Of a DNA stretch of 32,733 nucleotides, positions 24,747 to 31,746 are shown one piece after another. Origin of the DNA: a virus; IMG/VR virus record IMGVR_UViG_3300042985_000001, positions 1 through 32,733 of that record. The stretch is one strand, 5' to 3'. Position 1 is the stretch's first letter. Every line of letters begins with the position of its first letter. Below the pieces are notes generated by a model. That model saw only the letters and a list, made by a program, of their open reading frames with translations. It ran no database searches and was not told where the DNA came from. A program made the translations under genes and the position numbers.

Positions 24747-26275
24747 CTAAAGTATTACCCACCTTGAACCATTAGAAACGGTAACCGTATAGGTATTTGC
24801 AACAGTAACGGGTCCTATAGTACTTCCGTTCTCTGTACCTGCAAAGGTTATATTTTCCGATATTGTCTTGCCATTTGTTCTAATCATAGAACTTGATCCC
24901 AAACTAGCACGGGCCTCAAGAGTAACATCTTCGTCAGGCATGGTAATTGTTCTTATCGTACTTGTTGATATACCAGAAGCCTCAAACGCTATCTTCTTAG
25001 TTGTATCAGTCTGATCTGTAATCCTGAATACATTATCAGCAGGAGTGTCACTACCTGCACCTGCTGGCCCTGTTGCTCCAGTTGCCCCTTTAGCACCAGT
25101 ACGTATAAATGATATATAAAGTGTGTCGGTATTTGATATTGTGCCGTTGGATGCAACATGGGTTACTGGTACTTGCAACCATCCTGTATTATCTACTACA
25201 GCTCCTGTAACACTATAACAGGCAAAAGTAGCAGGTGTACCAGATTTTCGTATCGTTATATAACCCTCATGTGTATCATTACTGCCATCATCTATACTTG
25301 CGATTAAATCAGATATATCAGGATTTCCAGTATCTGCTGAAGTTGCATCCATAGCCAGATTAGTAACTGAAGCTATAGTGGCATTATCAAATCTTATATC
25401 CCCTGCGCCTGGGTCGTTCATTGAAGTACTACTATCAAAGGTATACTTCCAAGCCAAAGCTCCTACTGCTGAAGTTGTATTTGTTTCAGATGTACTTGCA
25501 TTACTTGCAGATGTACTTGCAGCGCTTGCTAGACTGCATTACTTGCAGCACTTGCCGATGTACTTGCAGCACTTGCAGAAGTACTTGCAGCACTTGCAGA
25601 TGTACTTGCAGCACTTGCAGATGTAGATGCCGCAGAAGCAGATGTAGATGCATTTGTTTCCGCTGTTTCCGCATTAGTCTCTGCTGTTTCAGCTGCTGTC
25701 TTAGCTGTCTCTGCATTAGTTTCTGCTGTCTCTGCATTAGTTTCTGCTGTCTCAGCATTAGTCTCAGCCGTCTCTGCCGCAGTCTCAGAAGCTGCTGCTG
25801 CCGTTGCCGAAGTTGCTGCCGCAGTTGCCGAAGTTGCTGCCGCAGTTGCAGATGTAGCTGCAGCTGCTGCATCAACAATCAAATCCCACTTGGCACTATC
25901 AGTATTGGTATTAATGGGCTGGGAACCGCTTGATGTATGTGATGTATTACAATAATATATATTATTATTAGATGTGTCTTTAACGAGCTCTCTCGTTACG
26001 TAAGCAGTAGAAGCAGCCCAATTACCTTTATAATCCCCTATTAAAGCATTTCCCTTCAGTATCCATCTTTTATTACCTGCATTGGTATCAGGAGATATAA
26101 CACCAGGGGAACTTTCACTTGCACCAGAACTATCATCCAGTGTGTAAAAATATGCCTTATTGCCTGTTACCACCATAGCCGCATCTAAATCTGACAGGTC
26201 CATTCCATCTATCTTATCAAGTGCACCAGTACCACCACCTGTCAAAGCAACTGCTGGATAAAATTTATTAGCCAT
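24747..26275 (-). CDS. Tail fibre with heptad repeats (frame-broken)
   Basis: Start ATG 26275 (MANKFYPAVALTGGGTGALD) after GGAGATATAG. An N-terminal globular part (about residues 1-135) includes TGGGTGALDKIDGMDLSDLD and YYCNTSHTSSGSQPINTNTD. It is followed by long 7-residue repeats: AAATSAT, then AETAETN and then STSASAA, typical of a trimeric fibre shaft. The segment ends NAV at a frame change near 25529, and the other frame continues TSAVGALAWKYTFDSSTSM to a collagen-like GATGATGPAGAGS and the C-terminus SNGSRWVIL. About 510 residues. The product is most likely a tail fibre shaft protein. Confidence 0.65.
25530..25860 (-). repeat. Heptad-coding direct repeats in the fibre shaft gene
   Basis: Within the fibre gene, 21-nt units (such as the plus-strand GATGTACTTGCAGCACTTGCA) recur with small changes between about 25540 and 25630, and related 21-nt units coding AETAETN and AAATSAT follow to about 25860. 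Each encodes a heptad. Near-identical units could vary in number by slippage. Confidence 0.7.
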
Positions 26276-26288
26276 CTATATCTCCAGA

Positions 26289-26963
26289 TTATGAATTAGG
26301 TATTCTAAAATCTAATGTAACTATTAAGCCTTTGGCTGCTGTGCCACTATGAATAGCATCCACATCAACCCTTATAACATCATTTGTTGCCACACCATCA
26401 TTCGATGTGTTAATCACTGCAGCTGTTGCTGCTGTATCAGAACCTGTCTCTGTTGTATCAATAGTAATAGCAGTAGATAACATATCAACGGAATCCGTAA
26501 CATTTGCTATCTGTACGGTTAAAGTCCCTGTAATACCTGCTGTTATTACTTCTGCATGAACACCGACTAAATCCATCCCGTTCATTGAAGCGGGTATATG
26601 CCAGTAATGTTTACCATCACCTGTTGTATTATCAGTAGTAGGTGCAATAGCTAAAACCTGTAATGATACCGTTGTACTCTTTACAATAGGTATATTATCT
26701 ATAGTCCTTGTAGTAAAAGCGGAACCTCCGTTTAGCGTCACCCTGAAAAGCTGGTCTACACCATAGTCGCTTTCATCTATCCAAAAACTGTAAGAACCAT
26801 CACTTCCCGAAGTAACCTTACTGCCCGTAACCGCACTACCACCAGAACTGGCAGCGTATATAGTAGCCTCTGTTGCTGTACCTGTAAGGTAAACCGTAAC
26901 ATCGCCACTTACTACCACATGCCCCTGTTGGTCTGTTAATGTACTTTCAAATGGGTGTCTCAT
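26289..26963 (-). CDS. Tail fibre/appendage protein with N-terminal Ig-like region
   Basis: An intact 224-residue ORF starting MRHPFESTLTDQQGHVVVSG right after AGGAGACAGGGTAA. Residues about 1-95 look like a beta-sandwich (GDVTVYLTGTATEATIYAAS, then DGSYSFWIDESDYGVDQLFR) similar to fibre head-binding or carboxypeptidase-regulatory-like domains. Residues about 130-220 form a second domain (NGMDLVGVHAEVITAGITG to GTAAKGLIVTLDFRIPNS) that recurs as the C-terminus of the gene at 23528-24716. No enzyme motif. Likely part of the fibre network; the duplication suggests partner proteins with a shared interface. Confidence 0.65.
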   Translation of the reverse strand: MRHPFESTLTDQQGHVVVSGDVTVYLTGTATEATIYAASSGGSAVTGSKVTSGSDGSYSFWIDESDYGVDQLFRVTLNGGSAFTTRTIDNIPIVKSTTVSLQVLAIAPTTDNTTGDGKHYWHIPASMNGMDLVGVHAEVITAGITGTLTVQIANVTDSVDMLSTAITIDTTETGSDTAATAAVINTSNDGVATNDVIRVDVDAIHSGTAAKGLIVTLDFRIPNS

Positions 26964-27170
26964 TTACCCTGTCTCCTCTAAGTCTAATAACCAGTCTTCA
27001 TCATCATCATCATCCTGTAATCTTCAAAGAGATCATTCATTACTGGTTGTTTCTCTATAAAAACCTTATATCCATACCCACCCTGCTCATAGCTAGTCAC
27101 CGCCACATTCCTCAACTATACTCATAATAGATACAGTCAAGCGAGCAAGGTCCTTCGAGTGTTTATTCAT
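26964..27170 (-). CDS. Small acidic protein (frame-broken, poly-Asp tail)
   Basis: ATG at 27170 follows AGAGGTAT, which overlaps the phosphoesterase stop. It reads MNKHSKDLARLTVSIMSIVE and ECGGD, then stops; one frame away SYEQGGYGYKVFIEKQPVMN and DLFEDY continue, and after a further change the GAT repeat encodes DDDDDEDWLLDLEETG to TAA at 26964, adjacent to the next start. The length (207 nt) is a multiple of three, consistent with two compensating indels. An ATC/GAT triplet repeat sits near 26999-27015. Function unknown. Confidence 0.45.
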
Positions 27171-27177
27171 ATACCTC

Positions 27178-27942
27178 TCATATTGTGCCACTGACTCTCT
27201 TTGATTTGGATTCATAACTCTTCCCATTAAAATAAAATCTATTATTTATAATGTCTATAGGGTACAAATTAAACTCACCATTACTTGCCACATACAGCAC
27301 TGCAAACTGGTGATCCCAGCTTCCAGCTTTACCTCTCAAGTAAGATGGTTTCTTATTGCACAAGCAACCGAGCCCCCAAGCTTTGAGAGTTTTTTGCATA
27401 ACCATGTTAATACCATAAACCTGACTCCTGTGTGTGTGTCCATATACAATATTACAACCTAATTTAGATAAATGTAATTTGGCATGATGCTCTCCAATCC
27501 ACATCCCGTGAGCCATATATAACTGACCTATCCTGTATAAATCATTATGTTTAACCCACTCTATGCCACGTTTCTTCAAGTCCAGAAGAACGGGGTATTC
27601 AACCAGCCCCTCTACCTCTGGGTGGTTATCAATATACTGTTCAACCCAATTCTCATGGTTTCCTTCAAACCATATTACTTCTTTACTGTATTTCTGGATG
27701 AAGTCAAGTTCACGCTTTAATGCATTTATTTCATTAAAGTGTCTCTTTCCCTCCATCTTACGCTTACTGTCCATCTCCCAATGGCTGAGACTTGCACATT
27801 CTGCGAAGTCACCCAGTAAGTATGTCTTGTCTGGCTTAAATTCTTTTAGGAACTTTTTAACCGAATCATATACGCTATCGTATCCTTTGTCGCCTATATG
27901 AACATCTGGTAATATAACTGCTTTAAAACCTTTTTTTGCCAT
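27178..27942 (-). CDS. Calcineurin-like metallophosphoesterase
   Basis: An intact 254-residue ORF starting MAKKGFKAVILPDVHIGDKG. All metallophosphoesterase motifs are present: DVH at residues 13-15, GD at 44-45 (LLGDFAE), GNHEN at 94-98, MAHG near 145, and YGHTH near 168. The fold and residues predict a di-metal phosphodiesterase or phosphatase. Sequence ends SKRVSGTI. It lies in the virion block with AGGGTAAG before the start. Substrate is unknown; phage relatives are often labelled DNA-repair exonuclease-like without proof. Confidence 0.85.
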   Translation of the reverse strand: MAKKGFKAVILPDVHIGDKGYDSVYDSVKKFLKEFKPDKTYLLGDFAECASLSHWEMDSKRKMEGKRHFNEINALKRELDFIQKYSKEVIWFEGNHENWVEQYIDNHPEVEGLVEYPVLLDLKKRGIEWVKHNDLYRIGQLYMAHGMWIGEHHAKLHLSKLGCNIVYGHTHRSQVYGINMVMQKTLKAWGLGCLCNKKPSYLRGKAGSWDHQFAVLYVASNGEFNLYPIDIINNRFYFNGKSYESKSKRVSGTI

Positions 27943-27961
27943 AATCTTACCCTCCGTAGTA

Positions 27962-28008
27962 ATCTCCGAAAGAAAGGGAGGAAACTGTCGGAGGCAGCGT
28001 TCGGAGAT
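27962..28008. other. Inverted repeat in the gap upstream of the phosphoesterase gene
   Basis: ATCTCCGAA (27962-27970) and TTCGGAGAT (28000-28008) form a perfect 9-bp palindromic pair around a 29-nt loop that itself contains further CTCCG/CGGAG-like sequence. It is the only gap of this size (90 nt) between two genes in this part and could be an RNA hairpin, a terminator without U-run, or a protein-binding site. No promoter is obvious. Confidence 0.45.
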
Positions 28009-28032
28009 ATCATCCTATCCCCCCTTATCAAT

Positions 28033-28432
28033 TTAATGTTTGTCTATATAGTTAAGTCGTTCATCCTGATTTTTATACGTGAACCCACCTGTACCATACT
28101 GGCCATTAGCCCTGTCTCTCAATTCGCCTATCTTGCTCTTATTCCAATTAGCAATTCCTGAATAATATCCTACGATACGTGTATAACCTTTTACTACAAT
28201 TTCATTCCTACCGTTTAGTACCGCAATAATAGAACTTAAAGGAGCACTTATTACTTCTTCGACATCAATTTCTATCTGATGTCCCAACTCATCTTTTTCT
28301 TTCTCTGAGTCTTTAATTACAAATACCGTATTGTCTTTCGCAAGTGTGACAATGCTGAACCTGTCACTAGTCTTCCATCGCCTTACAAAATCCCTCTATT
28401 TTTTCTCCTTTACTCTCCATTACCACTGTCAT
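28033..28432 (-). CDS. Small protein resembling the C-terminus of anaerobic NTP reductase (frame-broken)
   Basis: ATG at 28432 (MTVVMESKGEKIEGFCKA) after AAAGGGGACTATTTAT. Near 28380 the frame changes and continues WKTSDRFSIVTLAKDNTVFV and IKDSEKEKDELGHQIEIDVE, then (intact 28033-28287) ISAPLSSIIAVLNGRNEIVV and GYTRIVGYYSGIANWNKSKI with GELRDRANGQYG. The block TRIVGYY....NWNKSK.GEL.DR closely resembles the C-terminal signature of NrdD and of small stand-alone proteins annotated as NrdD-like. The glycyl radical context of full NrdD and the catalytic domain are absent. Total about 130 residues. Function in the phage is unclear. Confidence 0.5.
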
Positions 28433-28472
28433 ATAAATAGTCCCCTTTCCTTTCTAAAAATATAAATATAAA

Positions 28473-29998
28473 TTACGCCTGTCTAGCCATTCCACGCTGG
28501 CTCATCCTTGGTCTTGGCGCATTAAATCTAAATTGTGGAATACCACCGCCCGCCATACCACCATAATATCCTTCATCTGTTATAGTTAATCTTTCTTTTA
28601 ATGTATCAAGGTCAGGGCCTGGAGCATCTGCTGGTAATCCTAATTGTGGTGTACCTGGGGTCCAGTTAGGTTCAAACGGCCTGAGCATAGTATAGTCTCC
28701 AAATTGAGGAGTACTTCCCGTAAAATCCCTCATCTTGGCTAATTCAGCATCAAATGGTGCAGTAACATCCTTTGTCGCTTTAGCTCTTGCTTCTGCTGCT
28801 GACAAAATAGGACCGTATCTTGCATTATACTCAGCGGTAGTCAGCCTGCTGCCATATTCGGGAGGCCGATATGTCGAGGCCTGAGCTGAGTTCCACCTAT
28901 ATACTGACCAGCAATTTGAGCATCCTTGGTTATAATCCCATACCCTCCCCCATATGCAGGCACGTAACCTCCTCGCACTCCCTCATAACCTGCTATAGCT
29001 ATTGCATTGGAGACTGATAGTTGTATACCATGCCCTGAGCCTGAGATCCACCTATATACCCATAACGGCCAGAGCCTCTTACTGTAGCTCTATTTGCCTC
29101 GGCCAATGCCTCTTGCCTGGCCCGTTCCTGGCCAGGAATAGTTAAGTTATCCATTATCCAAACATCAGTTGAAAACTTAAAACCTTTTTCAAACTCTTCA
29201 AATGGCATCTTGGTTTTACGTCCCATATAACTTTGTGCCATTGGGTCCTGAAAAAGCTCTTCTATAAATCCTTCTGCCTATAAAGACCGTCAGCATATCC
29301 CTGTAATTTACTAAACGCCTCTCCCTGGCTACCTGATCCACCAAGTGCAGCAGCCCTTGCCTCATCAAGTTGGCTGGAAATTGTTCTCATCCCAGGAAAT
29401 ATCTACTCAAAGAACCAGCCTCTGCTGTACAAGAGTGTGTGCCCTGTTCAGAGGAGCAGTAGCTTGGTCATATGCAGTCTGAAAATAGCGATAGCGTGAT
29501 ATTGTTATAGGTTCCCTGTTTAGACCTAATCTCTTTAATACGTCCTGGTGCATTTGCTGGCAGACTATAACCAGATAACTGTATATTACGACTACTTTTA
29601 GATGTCATTCCCATCACTAAGCCTGCTACAATTAAAGCAACAGCAATATATGGAGCGGCAGCTGCCATAGTTGACATTAGACTGCTTAAAGCAGGGCCCA
29701 TCATGCTTGCAGCTGAGGCTCCGAGATTTGCCATCAACGTGGGGGCTAAATAGTTTGCAGCTGCCGTAACTCCTATTCCTCCCAACATTGATGCACCCTG
29801 CCTGCCTAATGCCGATGCTGTTTTAGCTCGTGAGGATATTACATGTGGTGAGCCAACAGCAGCATATGAAGGACTTGTAGCCTGGAAATTAGGAATATAA
29901 GTAGTCCTAAACCGTGCCTCAAGTTGCCTTTCCCTGCTACTAAGCGTACGCCCACCATATGTGGGCCTGGGTGTTGTTGATACTACCGTACCTGCCAT
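28473..29998 (-). CDS. Internal virion-like protein with a hydrophobic segment (frame-broken)
   Basis: Starts MAGTVVSTTPRPTYGGRTLS (ATG 29998). Segment 29468-29998 includes ASMLGGIGVTAAANYLAPTL and an Ala/Met-rich hydrophobic helix (AAAAPYIAVALIVAGLVMGM, about residues 110-130), then a basic end. After breaks near 29490 and 29400 come RYFQTAYDQATAPLNRAHTL and MRTISSQLDEARAAALGGSG. Segment 28999-29275 contains GFIEELFQDPMAQSYMGRKT and WIMDNLTIPGQERARQEAL. Segment 28473-28860 ends GGIPQFRFNAPRPRMSQRGM. About 510 residues with five or more indels. A membrane-active internal protein is likely. Confidence 0.55.
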
Positions 29999-30008
29999 AT
30001 ATTATCCC

Positions 30009-30275
30009 TTATGCGTTCTCTATGTCCATTGGCTTTCGTGCATATCTAGCACTGCCACTCTCGCCATACCCTATGTTTTCCCTTCTAACTGCCTGTCTCT
30101 CTGCCTTTGCCAGGTGTTGCTTTCCTACATGTTTAAGAGCCTTCCCAGCACCTTTCTTTATAAGTGCCTTGCCAGTTGCCTTAGCACCTAACTTCACTCC
30201 AGCCTTTGTAGCTTCTTTAGCCCCCAACTTTAGGGCGGTACTACCTACAGCTTTTGCTATTGCTCCCCATACCAT
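30009..30275 (-). CDS. Small basic Ala/Lys-rich protein
   Basis: An intact 88-residue ORF (MVWGAIAKAVGSTALKLGAK) preceded by AAAGGAAAATAAA. Ala/Lys/Gly-rich repeats such as GAKEATKAGVKLGAKATGKA and LIKKGAGKALKHVGKQHL form an amphipathic basic helix, and the C-terminus is polar (ENIGYGESGSARYARKPMDI). It probably is a small DNA-binding or membrane-active internal virion protein. It is 11 nt from the next gene's start. Confidence 0.65.
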   Translation of the reverse strand: MVWGAIAKAVGSTALKLGAKEATKAGVKLGAKATGKALIKKGAGKALKHVGKQHLAKAERQAVRRENIGYGESGSARYARKPMDIENA

Positions 30276-30361
30276 TTTATTTTCCTTTCTTTAGGGTTAT
30301 CTTCCCCTACTTTTTAATACATTAAAGGTTCTTTTGTTTCTAGTCTTCAACTGAGAATCGG

Positions 30362-31537
30362 TCATAGACGTTGTATTCCAGGTGGATTTATATTATTACC
30401 GATGCGGGCAGCTGGTTTTTCCACTTTTGCGGGTTTATGAATAGTCCCATACTTCGCTGCTGCCTCTTTGTTTAAAGGCTGTTTTTCTTCCATGGATAAT
30501 TCCTTGCCTCCTCTTGCCCTAAACTCCACAGTAGCATCTTTTTTAGGTATTTTTTTATTATTTTTAGGTGATTATTATTAGGTGATGTGCTACCCCCTTT
30601 TTCCCCTTTTTTAACCTTATACCTAGAATCATAAGTCTTATTAGGACTGTCAACATCTAATCCCTTTCCACGGCTACCAGTCATTGTAAACTTCTTGTTT
30701 CTGTCTTTTGTAAGTAAATCCTTAGTGCTTCCACCTCTTTTACGTTGCCGCCTGTATGTTTCCCGTGCATTTACACCCTTACCTTTTTGCTTAAAACTTT
30801 CTTTATCCTCGAAAAATACCCCTCTTTGCCACCAGATTTCTTTTTACATCCTCTGATTCTTTGGCCTTTTCTACCTTAGTTCCAGACTTCGGTAATTCTC
30901 CCTCTAGTTCCCTAAACTCCTTAGTAGGATTTTTCTTTTCGGCCAAATTTAGGTATTTTCCTTCCAGGCTTAGTGTCAGCGGCCTTTGGCTTTTCTACCT
31001 TTGGCTTTTCTACTTCTACCTTTGGCTTTTCTACTTCTACCTTTGGCTTTTCCCTGTTACACGTTTTTGAGGTGCTTCTGTTGTAGTTTCTGGTTCAACG
31101 TCTTTTTCGGTTTTAGTCCTTCCACCATGCCCTCCTGTGCCTATTTCTTTAGTAGAAGTGGTTTTTTTTCGCAGCTTTGTACTCCGATCCTTAGTAGGGA
31201 CAGCCGTTTTATCAGTAGTAGGTGTAACTTTTTCGGTTTTATTCCTTCCAGCATGCCCTCCTGTACCTATTTCTTTAGTAGAAGTGGTTTTCTCACCCCC
31301 CTTTTTACTCCGATTAATAGTCGGTGGTTTCTCGGTAGCACTTGGCTTTTTATAAACTTTTCCTCCCGTTACTTTCTTTTTGTTTGTAGTTTTTTCGACA
31401 GGTGTTTCCTTTGCCTTCTCATCCGCTTTCTTCTTTTCGTCCATTTTACGTTTCAACTCTAATGCACCTTTAGCGGCACCTGTCAAGTGTTCTTTCTCAC
31501 GTTCAGAAACTACTCGACTCTTCTTGCGCTTGCTCAT
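30362..31537 (-). CDS. Long Lys-rich, low-complexity repetitive protein (frame-broken)
   Basis: ATG at 31537 (MSKRKKSRVVSEREKEHLTG) follows AGAGGGATA. The first frame runs to about 31045 with a 42-residue tandem duplication (KTTSTKEIGTGGHAGRNKTE and KTTSTKEIGTGGHGGRTKTE). The next frame continues 7-residue repeats KVEVEKP to KPKAADTKPGRKIPKFGRKE. After further changes come KNPTKEFRELEGELPKSGTK, then KESFKQKGKGVNARETYRRQ and RGGSTKDLLTKDRNKKFTMT, then ATVEFRARGGKELSMEEK, stopping at 30362. About 390 residues, very basic, no folded domain. Probably disordered; DNA or RNA binding or a capsid filler is plausible. Confidence 0.55.
30990..31300 (-). repeat. Tandem repeats in the Lys-rich gene
   Basis: Two copies of a 42-codon unit start near 31102 and 31228 on the plus-strand text (both begin CTTTTTCGGTTTTA and share CATGCCCTCCTGT and CTATTTCTTTAGTAGAAGTGG), 126 nt apart. 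A second array of 21-nt units (TTTGGCTTTTCTACTTCTACC) lies at about 31000-31050, encoding KVEVEKP. Confidence 0.7.
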
Positions 31538-31746
31538 TATCCCTCTTGCGCACAAGGTTTTTCCTTGGGTAATCGTTCGACGGTAACCAAAACCAGTCGG
31601 TTTTTTTGGAATGGGAAACGTACTTGGTGGTCAGGGGTATCTTCATTAGGCTTAGTGGTGTCTCCTTTCGTGTCAGTTTTTCCATTAGATCTATTTTCCC
31701 TTCCAGTCCTGGCCTTGGATGCATACGGCCGTACTTGCAGCGGCAC
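31537..31746 (-). CDS. Small hypothetical basic protein (GTG start, weak)
   Basis: A 69-codon ORF from a GTG at 31746 whose stop overlaps the next start by one base (TAATG), the same junction seen at 7584. The sequence is charged (ASKARTGRENRSNGKTDTKG, then KLPKEK-like end KPCAQEG). No good ribosome site is visible before the GTG. It may be the true N-terminal gene of the block, or the 3' end of a longer frame-broken gene. Weak. Confidence 0.3.
   Translation of the reverse strand: MPLQVRPYASKARTGRENRSNGKTDTKGDTTKPNEDTPDHQVRFPFQKNRLVLVTVERLPKEKPCAQEG

Noticed and set aside
25530-25860. CRISPR-like regular repeats
   Set aside because: Units are contiguous coding heptads without unique spacers.
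25501-25878. Minus-strand Gln/Leu-rich ORF in another frame of the fibre gene
   Set aside because: Repeat-driven shadow frame; the fibre frame continues on both sides.
25421-25933. Plus-strand ORF rich in Cys, Arg and Leu (170 codons)
   Set aside because: It is the antisense shadow of the fibre heptad repeats; the Cys/Arg runs arise from the complementary repeat and no ribosome site precedes it.
31137-31355. Plus-strand Val/Phe-rich ORF in the Lys-rich gene
   Set aside because: Complement of the Lys/Thr repeats; no start signal or continuation.
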